A DNA stretch of 64,000 nucleotides from Mucilaginibacter sp. (GTDB lineage Bacteria; Bacteroidota; Bacteroidia; Sphingobacteriales; Sphingobacteriaceae). The notes under the pieces were generated by a model. That model saw nothing but the letters and a program-made list of their open reading frames with translations, made no database searches and was not told the DNA's origin. The position numbers were made by a program, and so were the translations under genes. Shown one piece after another: positions 36,768-44,827 of this stretch (the stretch's first letter is position 1; each line of letters opens with the position of its first letter). The stretch lies in assembly GCA_028288025.1 (NCBI GenBank), contig JAQBOM010000031.1, positions 1 to 64,000 on the forward strand, given 5' to 3'.

Positions 36768-36823
36768 AGTCCTAAGTCGGTAGTCCTAAGTCTTAAACCC
36801 AAGTTCAATTAAAACTTTGGGCT
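36768..36823 (-). terminator. AGTCCTAAGTC repeat plus terminator-like hairpin after fabD
   Basis: AAGTCCTAAGTCGGTAGTCC words (36768-36794) sit beside a hairpin read on the minus strand as AGCCCAAAGTT...AACTTGGGTTT (36795-36823). It follows the fabD stop at 36862 and precedes the kinase start, so it may separate the two transcripts. Confidence 0.5.
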
Positions 36824-36861
36824 CACACCTTTAACCTGTTTTACGGCCAATAGTTTTAATG

Positions 36862-37746
36862 TTACTGCAAAGCGGCGCTGCTGGTTGGTATTTGCCTGTC
36901 AACCTTTTTAACCAAACCCTGTAAAACGCTGCCCGGCCCTACTTCGGTAAATGAGGTTGCGCCGTCTTCAAGCATGTGTTTTACGGTTTGTGTCCAGCGC
37001 ACAGGCCCGGTAAGCTGGGCAATTAAATTATGCTTTATCAGGGCCGGGTCGGTATATGGCTTTGCGTCGATATTCTGATATATCGGGCAAATTGGGGCTT
37101 TAATTTCAGTATGGACGATAGCATGTTCCAGCTCGATTTTGGCTGATTCCATTAACGGGGAGTGAAAGGCACCGCCAACGTTAAGTTTTAATGCCCGTTT
37201 GGCCCCTGCCGCGGTCATTAGCTCGCAAGCCTTATCGACACCGGCAATGGTGCCCGAAATAACCAGCTGCCCGGGGCAATTATAGTTGGCCGGCACTACC
37301 ACGTCGCTGATGCGCTGGCAAATATCCTCAACAGTAAAATCATCGAGACCTAAAATAGCAGCCATGGTCGATGGTTGTATCTCGCAGGCCTTTTGCATGG
37401 CATTAGCGCGCGCAGCCACCAAACGCAGCCCGTCCTCAAACGACAACGCTTTAGCCGAAACCAGTGCCGAAAACTCACCCAGCGAATGCCCCGCTACCAT
37501 ATCCGGTGCAAATTCATCACCCAAAACAGTAGCCAGGATAACCGAGTGTAAAAAAATGGCGGGCTGCGTTACCCGGGTTTGTTTAAGGTCCTCATCGGTA
37601 CCTTCAAACATAATATCGGTGATGCGGAAGCCCAGTATTTCGTTGGCCTGTTCAAATAATGTACGGGCCTGTTCAGACTGTTCATACAGGTCCTTGCCCA
37701 TACCGCTAAATTGCGCGCCCTGCCCGGGGAAAATATATGCTTTCAA
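36862..37746 (-). CDS. fabD: malonyl CoA-ACP transacylase FabD
   Basis: 294 residues. It starts KAYIFPGQGAQFSGMG; the active-site Ser88 is in VAGHSLGEF and His195 in GGAFHSPLM; NYNCPGQLVISG is also typical. It loads malonyl groups onto acyl carrier protein for fatty acid synthesis. It lies downstream of folE on the same strand, but 151 bp of repeat separates them, so it likely has its own promoter. No other fab genes are near. Confidence 0.95.
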   Translation of the reverse strand: MKAYIFPGQGAQFSGMGKDLYEQSEQARTLFEQANEILGFRITDIMFEGTDEDLKQTRVTQPAIFLHSVILATVLGDEFAPDMVAGHSLGEFSALVSAKALSFEDGLRLVAARANAMQKACEIQPSTMAAILGLDDFTVEDICQRISDVVVPANYNCPGQLVISGTIAGVDKACELMTAAGAKRALKLNVGGAFHSPLMESAKIELEHAIVHTEIKAPICPIYQNIDAKPYTDPALIKHNLIAQLTGPVRWTQTVKHMLEDGATSFTEVGPGSVLQGLVKKVDRQIPTSSAALQ

Positions 37747-37893
37747 GTTAGTGATTAGTTAATTTGAGGTTAGAGATGAGGTTAATTTGGTTCGATAACT
37801 GAAAAGGGTAAACTGATAAGTAAAGTTATTGATTTTTGTTTAGTCAAAAAATTCGCTCTTCAACTAATCGCCGATCTCTAACCTCTAATCTCC
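37747..37893. repeat. GAGGTTAGAGAT-word inverted repeat
   Basis: The left arm (37747-37781, AGTTAGTGATTAGTTAATTT...) and right arm (37861-37893) share GAGGTTAGAGAT and GATTAGTT in opposite orientation around a 79-bp AT-rich centre. The left arm touches the fabD start and the right arm ends 4 bp from the folE stop. Confidence 0.7.
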
Positions 37894-37897
37894 ACCC

Positions 37898-38536
37898 CTA
37901 ACTCAGCCTCGCCGAGATTAGGTTCAAAAATTCAGTCCGCGTTTTCTCCTTCAAAAATTCCCCGGTAAAGGCCGACGTGGTTGTTACCGAGTTTTGTTTT
38001 TGCACCCCGCGCATGCTCATGCACAGGTGCCGGCATTCGATGACCACACCTACGCCTAAAGGCTGCAAAGTATCCTGTATACAATCGCGTATCTCGTTGG
38101 TCAGGCGTTCCTGTACCTGTAACCGGCGGGCAAAAACATCAACCACGCGGGGTATTTTACTTAAACCTACTACATGGCCGTTCGGGATATATGCCACATG
38201 GGCTTTGCCGAAAAACGGCAGCATATGATGCTCACACATCGAGTACACTTCAATATCTTTCACCAAAACCATCTGGCTGTAATCTTCCTTAAACATCGCC
38301 GAATTAAGGATTTCCTTCGCGTCAAGGTCATAGCCTTGCGTTAAATACAATAATGCTTTGGCTATACGCTCCGGGCTTTTTAATAAGCCTTCACGCTCGG
38401 GTTTTTCGCCTATTTCCTTTAAAACTTCGTGATAGTGTGATGACAGGCTTTGGATCAGGTCAGGGTTATACCTGTCAATTTTAACATAGCCTTCTATGTC
38501 GTCATCCCTGTCGGGGATATGGTTGTCGTTGATCAT
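37898..38536 (-). CDS. folE: GTP cyclohydrolase I
   Basis: 212 residues. Zinc and active-site signatures: EVYSMCEHHMLPF (Cys and His), SKIPRVVDVFARRLQVQERLT, and ECRHLCMSMRGVQKQNS with the second Cys. It opens GTP to 7,8-dihydroneopterin triphosphate, the entry to folate, queuosine and tetrahydropterins. The 6-pyruvoyltetrahydropterin synthase homologue lies 9 bp upstream on the same strand, so both are one operon and the product passes directly to it. Confidence 0.95.
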   Translation of the reverse strand: MINDNHIPDRDDDIEGYVKIDRYNPDLIQSLSSHYHEVLKEIGEKPEREGLLKSPERIAKALLYLTQGYDLDAKEILNSAMFKEDYSQMVLVKDIEVYSMCEHHMLPFFGKAHVAYIPNGHVVGLSKIPRVVDVFARRLQVQERLTNEIRDCIQDTLQPLGVGVVIECRHLCMSMRGVQKQNSVTTTSAFTGEFLKEKTRTEFLNLISARLS

Positions 38537-38545
38537 TCTTGTACT

Positions 38546-38962
38546 TTAGTCGCCAAAATATTCAGCGGAATTATTTTCGGTCTCGTATAATTTCACCGAG
38601 TGTAAAAACACACCGGGATAAGCCTCGATAGGGCCTTTTAGCTGGTTAAAAATCTCGATGCAAAGCAACTCGGTCGAGGCCATTTTACCTGCCATAAACG
38701 GAACATCCATGTTGATGTTCTTATGATCGAGCTTTTCAATTACATGATCGTTGATAATTATTTTAAGTTCCTTCAGATCTATCAGGTAGCCGGTTGCCTG
38801 GGTAACTTCGCCCTTAACCGTTACAAAAAGGTTATAGTTGTGCCCATGCCAGTTGGGGTTGGCGCATTTACCAAAAACTTCCGCGTTCTTTTCTGCACTC
38901 CATTCTTCGCGGTACATCCGGTGTGCCGCGTTAAAATGTTCCTTGCGTGTAATGTGTATCAT
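38546..38962 (-). CDS. 6-pyruvoyltetrahydropterin synthase / QueD homologue
   Basis: 138 residues from the second Met of a Met-Met pair; the frame runs open to 38995. Zinc ligands: His in EHFNAAHRM and the two in NWHGHNY; the Cys of GKCANPNWHGH is the catalytic base seen in QueD and PTPS. KLDHKNIN is the substrate loop. Paired with folE it either makes 6-carboxytetrahydropterin for queuosine (QueD) or 6-pyruvoyltetrahydropterin for a tetrahydropterin. Without QueE/QueC nearby the choice stays open. Confidence 0.88.
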   Translation of the reverse strand: MIHITRKEHFNAAHRMYREEWSAEKNAEVFGKCANPNWHGHNYNLFVTVKGEVTQATGYLIDLKELKIIINDHVIEKLDHKNINMDVPFMAGKMASTELLCIEIFNQLKGPIEAYPGVFLHSVKLYETENNSAEYFGD

Positions 38963-39012
38963 CATAACAATTATTGGTGCAAATATACAAAACAAAAACA
39001 GGCGTTATGTTT

Positions 39013-39020
39013 TATCTTAG
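39013..39020 (+). promoter_or_regulatory. -7-like element of mqnB
   Basis: TATCTTAG lies 18 bp before the ATG at 39039 in the divergent gap with the pterin gene. The same octamer occurs at 19414-19421 before the MG2 protein gene. Confidence 0.45.
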
Positions 39021-39038
39021 CCGTCAAATAAAAGCGAT

Positions 39039-39713
39039 ATGCGTGTATTGGTAGTCTGTGCAACTCATAAGGAAATAGAACCATTGATTTCGGATTTCGG
39101 AATTTCGATTTCGGATTTATCGGGAAATTCCATATCGCTCGATTCAAACTGCCAACTGCCAACTGCCAACTGCCAACTACTTATAGCCGGCGTCGGCATG
39201 ACAGCCACGGCCTTCGCGCTGGGCAGGCACCTGGCAGCAAATCAATACGACCTTGCGATTAATTTAGGCATTGCCGGTAGCTTTGATAGGGATTTTGCTT
39301 TGGGCGATGTGGTCGAAATAACAGAAGATACTTTTGCCGAACTAGGCGCCGAAGATGGCGATGAATTTATATCGATTGAAAAATTGGGTTTCGGAATAAA
39401 TACGTATACGTCCACCGCAAAACTCTCCAGCTATTACAACAATTCAAGCATAAAGCAAGCCACGGCTATAACTGTAAATACGGTCAACGGTAACGACGCT
39501 TCCATCAAAAAGATCACCGGCCGTTTAACACCACAACTGGAGAGCATGGAGGGCGCAGCTTTCTTTTATGCTTGCCGCGAGATGAATTTGCCCTGCCTTC
39601 AAATCAGGACCGTGTCAAATTACGTGGAAAAGCGTAACCGCAACAACTGGAAAATAGGGCTTGCTATTAAAAATCTGAATACCTTTGCTGTTGAATTTTT
39701 GAAGAAGTTGTAG
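39039..39713 (+). CDS. mqnB: futalosine hydrolase MqnB, with repeat-encoded insert
   Basis: 224 residues of the nucleoside phosphorylase fold: LVVCATHKEIEPL at the start, LIAGVGMTATAFALG, LGIAGSF and the closing LESMEGAAFFYAC with the nucleotide-binding Glu-Met-Glu region. It removes hypoxanthine from futalosine in the menaquinone pathway. Residues about 17-47 are not typical: ISDFGISISDL followed by a run encoded by repeats of AACTGCC. This insert sits between the first strand and the GVGM loop, where a surface turn is expected, so the enzyme may tolerate it. mqnD follows after 65 bp. Confidence 0.9.
   Translation: MRVLVVCATHKEIEPLISDFGISISDLSGNSISLDSNCQLPTANCQLLIAGVGMTATAFALGRHLAANQYDLAINLGIAGSFDRDFALGDVVEITEDTFAELGAEDGDEFISIEKLGFGINTYTSTAKLSSYYNNSSIKQATAITVNTVNGNDASIKKITGRLTPQLESMEGAAFFYACREMNLPCLQIRTVSNYVEKRNRNNWKIGLAIKNLNTFAVEFLKKL
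39087..39181 (+). repeat. TTTCGGATTTCGG + AACTGCC repeats inside mqnB
   Basis: First part (39087-39119): words of GATTTCGG/AATTTCG, almost the same as 40036-40069 in mqnD. Second part (39147-39178): four or more copies of CAACTGC-C. Both are read in frame and free of stops. Confidence 0.85.
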
Positions 39714-39723
39714 ATTGAAGGTC

Positions 39724-39776
39724 ATAAGTTGCAGGTAATGCAGCACACACCTGCAACTTACAACCCACAACTTACA
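39724..39776. repeat. AACTTGCAACT-word hairpin between mqnB and mqnD
   Basis: AAGTTGCAGGT (39726-39736) pairs exactly with ACCTGCAACTT (39749-39759); ACAACCCACAACTTACAAC follows up to the mqnD ATG. It occupies nearly the whole gap. Confidence 0.75.
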
Positions 39777-39778
39777 AC

Positions 39779-40651
39779 ATGACCAAACTATCCCTCGGCT
39801 TCTCCCCCTGCCCCAATGATACTTTTATTTTCGATGCACTTATCCATCATAAAATTGATACAGAGGGATTGGATTTCGAGGTATTTTATGATGACGTTGA
39901 AACACTGAACCAAAAAGCCATGCGCGGCGAGCTGGATGTTACCAAACTCAGCTATCACGCCTTTGCCTACGTAGCCGATAAATACATACTGCTCGACGCC
40001 GGAAGCGCCCTGGGCTTTGGTGTGGGGCCATTATTAATTTCGGATTTCGAAATTTCAATTTCGGATTTGAAAAAAAACCAAATCGTAAATCGTAAATCTC
40101 AAATCGTAAATCCCCTGATCGGTATTCCCGGCAAATACACCACCGCCAATTTTCTGCTCGGCCTGGCTTTCCCAAACGCAACAAACAAAGTTGAAATGCT
40201 ATTTTCCGATATTGAAAATGCCCTATTGGACGGGACAATAGACATCGGCCTGATCATCCACGAAAACCGTTTCACGTACCAGGATAAGGGATTAAAGAAA
40301 ATCATCGACCTGGGCGATTACTGGGAAAAACAAACCGGCTGCCCTATCCCGCTTGGCGGCATCGTGGCAAACCGCAATTTGCCGCCGGATGTTCAGCACA
40401 AAGTAAACCGCGTTTTGCGCCGCTCGGTGGAGTTTGCTTTGGCAAATCCAAAATCGGGGCTGGATTTTATCCGCACACATGCGCAGGAAATGAGCGAGGA
40501 GGTGATGTATAAACATATTGAACTGTATGTCAATAAATATTCCGTTGATTTGGGTGCAGATGGCAAAAAAGCGGTAAGGCTGCTGTTTGATACCGCCCGC
40601 GAAAAGAATATCATACCGGCAATTAAAGAGAATATATTTTTAACTAACTGA
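39779..40651 (+). CDS. mqnD: 1,4-dihydroxy-6-naphthoate synthase MqnD, with repeat-encoded insert
   Basis: 290 residues. Family marks: LSLGFSPCPNDTFIFDAL, DVTKLSYHAF, GSALGFGVGPLL, IGIPGKYTTANFLL and LGGIVANRNLP. It converts cyclic dehypoxanthinyl futalosine to 1,4-dihydroxy-6-naphthoate, late in menaquinone synthesis. Residues about 87-111 (ISDFEISISDL, then lysine/asparagine words) interrupt the normally direct passage from GVGPLL to PLIGIPGKY. ISDFEISISDL differs by one residue from the insert in MqnB just upstream. The stop TGA lies in the next repeat. Confidence 0.92.
   Translation: MTKLSLGFSPCPNDTFIFDALIHHKIDTEGLDFEVFYDDVETLNQKAMRGELDVTKLSYHAFAYVADKYILLDAGSALGFGVGPLLISDFEISISDLKKNQIVNRKSQIVNPLIGIPGKYTTANFLLGLAFPNATNKVEMLFSDIENALLDGTIDIGLIIHENRFTYQDKGLKKIIDLGDYWEKQTGCPIPLGGIVANRNLPPDVQHKVNRVLRRSVEFALANPKSGLDFIRTHAQEMSEEVMYKHIELYVNKYSVDLGADGKKAVRLLFDTAREKNIIPAIKENIFLTN
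40036..40114 (+). repeat. TTTCGGATTTCG + AATCGTAAAT repeats inside mqnD
   Basis: 40036-40069 matches 39087-39119 in mqnB with only three or so changes. Then AATCGTAAATCGTAAATCTC words follow (40079-40112). In frame throughout. Confidence 0.85.
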
Positions 40652-40696
40652 TTTCACTAAAATCGGTGTAATCAAAATAAAAAATCAGTGAAATCA
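40649..40696. repeat. TGATTTCACT inverted repeat joining mqnD stop and truB start
   Basis: TGATTTCACT (40649-40658) and AGTGAAATCA (40687-40696) are exact reverse complements. The first three bases are the mqnD stop codon; the GTG at 40688-40690 is the truB start. Related words occur at 41374-41411 and 61864-61890. Confidence 0.8.
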
Positions 40697-41398
40697 ATAA
40701 ACGATTTTGCAGAGGGGCAACTCCTGCTGGTAAACAAGCCGTATAAATGGACAAGCTTTGATGTGGTAGGCAAACTGCGCAACGCATTTAAGCCATTAAA
40801 ACTGAAGGTGGGCCATGCCGGAACACTTGACCCGCTGGCTACTGGCTTGTTAATTATCTGCACCGGAAAAATGACCAAGCAGATCGATACCTTCCAGGCG
40901 CAGGAAAAGGAGTATACCGGGACCATGATATTGGGTGCAACAACGCCTTCTTATGATATGGAAACTGAACCCGACCAGCAGTTCGATATAAGCCATATTA
41001 CGGAGGAACAAATAAAAGCGGCATGTAAACAATTTACAGGCGATATACAGCAATACCCGCCGGCTCACTCAGCCGTAAAAATTGATGGCGAGCGGTTATA
41101 TGAAAAGGCCCGCCGCGGCGAAGAAGTAGAGTTGCGGTTAAGGAATGTCACTATTAATGAATTCGAAATTACCGGCATAACGCTGCCCGAAATAAATTTC
41201 CGCGTAGTGTGCAGTAAAGGCACCTATATTCGGTCGCTGGTGCATGATTTTGGCAAAGCGTTAAGCAATGGCGCCTACCTGTCAAGGCTCCGGCGCACCC
41301 GCAGCGGCGATTATAAAGTTGACGATGCGCACGAGATAATGGAACTGGTGACGATGATTAGAGAACTTAAATTGATATCACCGATTTCCGAAGTATGA
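40688..41398 (+). CDS. truB: tRNA pseudouridine(55) synthase TruB
   Basis: 236 residues. VNKPYKWTSFDVVGKLR and GHAGTLDPLATGLLI (catalytic Asp48) identify it; SAVKIDGERLYEKAR and CSKGTYIRSLVHDFG are also conserved. It makes pseudouridine 55 in the T loop of tRNAs. The only start fitting the conserved N-terminus is GTG 40688, which lies in the TGATTTCACT repeat; the last codons (SPISEV) also fall in a related repeat. The downstream ribF frame overlaps by ATGA. Confidence 0.94.
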   Translation: MKSINDFAEGQLLLVNKPYKWTSFDVVGKLRNAFKPLKLKVGHAGTLDPLATGLLIICTGKMTKQIDTFQAQEKEYTGTMILGATTPSYDMETEPDQQFDISHITEEQIKAACKQFTGDIQQYPPAHSAVKIDGERLYEKARRGEEVELRLRNVTINEFEITGITLPEINFRVVCSKGTYIRSLVHDFGKALSNGAYLSRLRRTRSGDYKVDDAHEIMELVTMIRELKLISPISEV

Positions 41399-41411
41399 TT
41401 TCACGGATTAT
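41374..41411 (+). repeat. GATTTCACGGATTA words at the truB/ribF junction
   Basis: ATATCACCGATTTCCGAAG and GATTTCACGGATTA straddle the truB stop. They use the same vocabulary as 40649-40696 and probably explain the open extension in front of RibF. Confidence 0.55.
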
Positions 41412-41418
41412 TAGGAAA

Positions 41419-42348
41419 ATGAAGATCTACCATAATATTGATGAATTTACACCCTTGCCAAACGCCGTGGTAACCATCGGCACGTTTGACGGGGTACATG
41501 TTGGGCACCGCAAAATTATTGCCGGGATAAAGGAACTCGCGGAAAGCTGCGGCGGCGAAACGGTATTGCTCACATTTTTCCCGCATCCCAGGATGATACT
41601 CCACCCCGAGGATGAAAGCATCAAGCTGATCAATACCATCGCCGAAAAAGCTGAGCTGCTTGAACAGCTTGGCGTCGATCACTTAATTATTACTCCGTTT
41701 TCACGGGACTTTTCCAACCAAACGGCCGAAGACTATGTTCGTGATATACTGGTGAATAAAATAGGGACAAAAAAAATAGTGATCGGCTACGACCATCGTT
41801 TCGGGAAAGACAGGGAGGGTGATTTTGATACCTTGCTTCGCTTATGCCCGGCTTACGGATTTGAAGTTGTTGAAATACCCGAACAGGATATCAACGATGT
41901 CGCCATCAGCTCCACCCGGGTCAGGAAAGCGCTGTTGCAAGGCGACATTGAATTGGCAAATACGTTTTTAGGATACCCTTTTTTTGTTACCGGCACCGTG
42001 GGTCGCGGCGATCAGGTAGGCCGTCAAATTGGCTACCCAACAGCTAATATTATGATAGATGAGCCCTACAAGCTGATTCCCGCTGACGGCATTTATGCCG
42101 TTAAAGTAAAAACTATTGATGGCGTATTTAACGGCATGGGCTACATCGGCACCCGCCCCACCCTAAACGGTATCACCCGCAGCATTGAAGTAAATATCTT
42201 TGATTTTAATAAAGATGTTTATGGGCAGAAAATGCGCATGGAGTTCCACAATTTTGTCCGCCACGATATTAAATTCACTTCGCTTGCCGGCCTAAAGGAC
42301 CAATTGGCTAAAGATAAAGTGGATGTGATGAAGTTGCTGGGGGAGTAG
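41419..42348 (+). CDS. ribF: bifunctional riboflavin kinase/FAD synthetase
   Basis: 309 residues from ATG 41419 (MKIYHNIDEF), the conserved start; the frame is open to 41395, overlapping the truB stop. The N-terminal FAD synthetase shows VTIGTFDGVHVGHRKII and IGYDHRFGKDREGD; SSTRVRKAL follows. The C-terminal riboflavin kinase has GRGDQVGRQIGYPTANI and GMGYIGTRPT. It makes FMN, then FAD. The stop TAG is the first word of the repeat 42348-42493. Confidence 0.95.
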   Translation: MKIYHNIDEFTPLPNAVVTIGTFDGVHVGHRKIIAGIKELAESCGGETVLLTFFPHPRMILHPEDESIKLINTIAEKAELLEQLGVDHLIITPFSRDFSNQTAEDYVRDILVNKIGTKKIVIGYDHRFGKDREGDFDTLLRLCPAYGFEVVEIPEQDINDVAISSTRVRKALLQGDIELANTFLGYPFFVTGTVGRGDQVGRQIGYPTANIMIDEPYKLIPADGIYAVKVKTIDGVFNGMGYIGTRPTLNGITRSIEVNIFDFNKDVYGQKMRMEFHNFVRHDIKFTSLAGLKDQLAKDKVDVMKLLGE

Positions 42349-42493
42349 TCCATAGTCGATGGACCATAGACCATGGCGAATTTTCTATTAATTTTATATA
42401 TAGTTAACATTTTTAAAGCTTAAATAATATCTTAGACTATTCATTACATTCAGATCGTTTAAAACTATGGTCTATGGACCATCGACTATGGAC
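42348..42493. repeat. 29-bp inverted repeat GTCCATAGTCGATGG
   Basis: The left arm 42348-42376 and right arm 42465-42493 are reverse complements at 27 of 29 positions, each made of near-palindromic words such as GTCCATAGTCGATGG and CCATAGACCATGG. They enclose 88 bp of AT-rich DNA. The left arm begins on the last base of the ribF stop codon; the right arm ends 8 bp before the next ATG. Confidence 0.9.
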
Positions 42494-42501
42494 TAAATAA
42501 A

Positions 42502-43554
42502 ATGAAACTCAATCTCGATAAACAGGAAAGCGAATTTTTAAACCGGTCGATCAGTCACTGGGAAAAAGATGGATTGATCGATACTGAGGTTGCTGAAAAG
42601 CTGCGTAACTCCTACGAGGTAAAGGGTTTCGACTGGATGCGGCTGGCGAAATATTCATTTTGGATAGCCCTGTTTTGCGGCGTTATAGCGGTTGGTTCGC
42701 TTATCATCAATGATACGTTTATCACCTGGCTGAAAAGCCTGTATTATACGCCGGATATCGTCATCAGCATCGTATCAGCTATTTTGGCTGCTTTTTCATT
42801 TTATTTTGGCCGGCGATGGCAAAAAAAATATCCTGAAAAAGTTTTCAGCAACGAGGCCACCGTTTTTACCGGCGTGTTGTTTACGGCCTGCTGTATTGCC
42901 TTCCTTGGTAAAACTTTCGACAATGGGTCGGGCCATTTTTCATTGCTGTTTTTACTTTCTGTTTTTGTCTATGGCGTTTTGGCCTACCGGATGGACTCCC
43001 GGCTCATATGGCTTTTTGCGCTGGTTTCGCTCGGCAGCTGGTTCGGCACCGAAACCGGTTACCAAACGCGCTGGAGCTATTATTTTTTAGGATTAAATTA
43101 TCCTTTGCGTTTTGTACTTTTCAGTGGGCTTTTGGTGATTTTTTGCCTTATCTTAAAAAACAAAAAGTGGTTCGGCCATTTTTGGGAGCTAACCTATGTG
43201 GTGGGGCTTTTATACCTGTTTATGTCGTTATGGCTGTTGAGCATATTTGGCAATTTCGGCAGTCTCGACCACTGGTGGCACGTAAAACAGATCAGTTTAT
43301 TTTACTGGGGTGTTATTTCGGCAGCTGTAGCAACACTTTTCCTGCTGATCGGTTTAAAAACCAAAGACGTAATCGCCCGTGAGTTCGGCATAACCTTCCT
43401 GCTCATTTTTATCTATACCAAGTACTTCGAATACTTTTGGGACCACACCAATAAAACTCTGTTTTTCGCCATCCTCGGTGCTTCATTCTGGCTCATCGGA
43501 CGTAAGGCCGAGCGCATTTGGAATTTCAGCAATAAAGCGCAGGTAGTTGATTAG
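42502..43554 (+). CDS. DUF2157-like polytopic membrane protein
   Basis: 350 residues. A soluble N-terminus (about 1-50) with SHWEKDGLIDTEVAEKL, the helical start typical of DUF2157, is followed by nine or ten membrane helices to the C-terminus. Function unknown. The final VVD and TAG are read from the repeat that starts at 43546. Its only upstream control region is the 29-bp inverted repeat. Confidence 0.75.
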   Translation: MKLNLDKQESEFLNRSISHWEKDGLIDTEVAEKLRNSYEVKGFDWMRLAKYSFWIALFCGVIAVGSLIINDTFITWLKSLYYTPDIVISIVSAILAAFSFYFGRRWQKKYPEKVFSNEATVFTGVLFTACCIAFLGKTFDNGSGHFSLLFLLSVFVYGVLAYRMDSRLIWLFALVSLGSWFGTETGYQTRWSYYFLGLNYPLRFVLFSGLLVIFCLILKNKKWFGHFWELTYVVGLLYLFMSLWLLSIFGNFGSLDHWWHVKQISLFYWGVISAAVATLFLLIGLKTKDVIAREFGITFLLIFIYTKYFEYFWDHTNKTLFFAILGASFWLIGRKAERIWNFSNKAQVVD

Positions 43555-43690
43555 GTTAAATTGAGTTGATTAGGTTGATTGAGTGAGCGGTTCTATTCTT
43601 GCTTCTTGCCTCTTAAAGTCTTGCCTCTCCACTCTTGGTTCTTGCTTCCTGGCTCTTGCTCTTAAAGTCTTGCTTCTCCACTCTCCAACA
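43546..43690. repeat. GTTGATTAGG and CTTGCTTCTTG word tracts
   Basis: 43546-43590 consists of GTTGATTAGG/TTGAGT words and contains the stop codon of the upstream gene. 43591-43690 is a long C/T-rich run of CTTGCTTCTTGCCTC-like words, the reverse complement of the CAAGA tracts near 7.4-8.0 kb. The TTG of the next promoter is one of its words. Confidence 0.75.
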
Positions 43691-43703
43691 ATCCTTACCT
43701 TTG
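43670..43703 (+). promoter_or_regulatory. promoter of the BtuF-like gene, possibly leaderless
   Basis: TACCTTTG at 43696-43703 is a perfect -7 box, with TTG at 43670-43672, 23 nt upstream. It ends only 6 bp before the ATG at 43710, so the transcript would start at or near the A of the start codon. Confidence 0.55.
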
Positions 43704-43709
43704 CGCCCG

Positions 43710-44633
43710 ATGCAACCCAAAATAATTTCCTTATTACCTGCCGCAACTGAGATCGTATGCGCCCTTGGCCTCGAAAAAAGCCTGGTGGGCCGGTCGCACG
43801 AATGTGACTTTCCCGAATCGGTAAAACAATTGCCGGTATGTTCCGAGGCCAATTTCCCCGACAATTTGAGCAGTTCGGCAATTGACGTTAAAGTAAAAGA
43901 AATATTGGCGGATGCGTTGTCGGTTTACTCCGTTAAACGGGAAGTGATCAAACAGCTTGCGCCTGACGTGGTCATCACCCAGTCGCAATGCGAGGTATGC
44001 GCCGTATCGTTAACCGAAGTTGAGGCCGATCTGGAGAATTATCTGGATAAACCGGCACAAATCATCTCCCTGCAGCCTAACAATCTCGCCGATATTCTTA
44101 ATGATATCCAAACTGTTGCTGATGCATTAAATGTAACCGATGCCGGGAAAGACCTTATTGAAGATTTAAATCAAAGGGTCGATATTATCCGGCACAAGCT
44201 AAAATTCAATGAGAACAAGCCAACCGTCGCCTGTGTCGAATGGCTCGAACCATTAATGATATCAGGCAACTGGGTACCCGAATTGGTCAGCATCGCAGGC
44301 GGCATCCCTGTATTGACCGAACAGGGAAAGCATTCGTCATATATACAATGGGACGATCTGTGCCTGGCCGACCCCGATATACTCGTTATTATGCCCTGCG
44401 GCTTCCCAATTGAGCGCACGTTAAAAGAAATGGATGTGTTGCTGGCGCTACCCGGCTTCACCGAGCTGAGGGCAGTAAAAAACAACGCGGTTTATATTGC
44501 CGACGGTAATCAATACTTCAACAGGCCCGGCCCGCGTATCGTTGATTCGATTGAGATACTCGCCGAAATTATTAACCCCAAACAATTCATTTTCGGATAC
44601 GAAGGCGCAGGATGGATTAAATTTTCTCTGTAA
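43710..44633 (+). CDS. cobalamin-type ABC substrate-binding protein (BtuF-like), no signal peptide
   Basis: 307 residues from ATG 43710; the longer frame to 43635 is repeat sequence. It starts KIISLLPAATEIVCALGL, has VGRSHECDFP and VVITQSQCEVCAV, and FTELRAVKNNAVYIADG near the end, as in the BtuF-like periplasmic-binding fold. No signal peptide or lipobox is visible, matching a subgroup annotated as cobalamin-binding proteins that appear cytoplasmic. No BtuC/BtuD partner or B12 riboswitch is near. Ligand unconfirmed. Confidence 0.85.
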   Translation: MQPKIISLLPAATEIVCALGLEKSLVGRSHECDFPESVKQLPVCSEANFPDNLSSSAIDVKVKEILADALSVYSVKREVIKQLAPDVVITQSQCEVCAVSLTEVEADLENYLDKPAQIISLQPNNLADILNDIQTVADALNVTDAGKDLIEDLNQRVDIIRHKLKFNENKPTVACVEWLEPLMISGNWVPELVSIAGGIPVLTEQGKHSSYIQWDDLCLADPDILVIMPCGFPIERTLKEMDVLLALPGFTELRAVKNNAVYIADGNQYFNRPGPRIVDSIEILAEIINPKQFIFGYEGAGWIKFSL

Positions 44634-44827
44634 GAAAAATCAGTCGCCGAATTGTCAAACATCCGGCTTCTTCGTTGTTGTAACATATATTTTACTGATA
44701 TTCGCTGATCAAGTTTTCACTATCAAATAAAAGATTTGATGTTTGAGAAGTTAAAAGTTCGGCATTATAAAAGCAATAATTTTTTTGATGCAAACGTGCT
44801 ATTAAGCTTAGTTAAGCGAAAATTATA

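Noticed and set aside
40265..40280. parS half-site (GTTTCACGT) in mqnD
   Set aside because: Only one half of the palindrome is present, and it lies in coding sequence far from parAB.
41374..41418. FMN riboswitch or separate promoter for ribF
   Set aside because: ribF overlaps or abuts truB; the intervening bases are a repeat fragment, and no RFN element fits.
43555..43709. Cobalamin riboswitch before the BtuF-like gene
   Set aside because: The gap is filled by word repeats; no B12-box-like element is visible, and the promoter leaves almost no leader.
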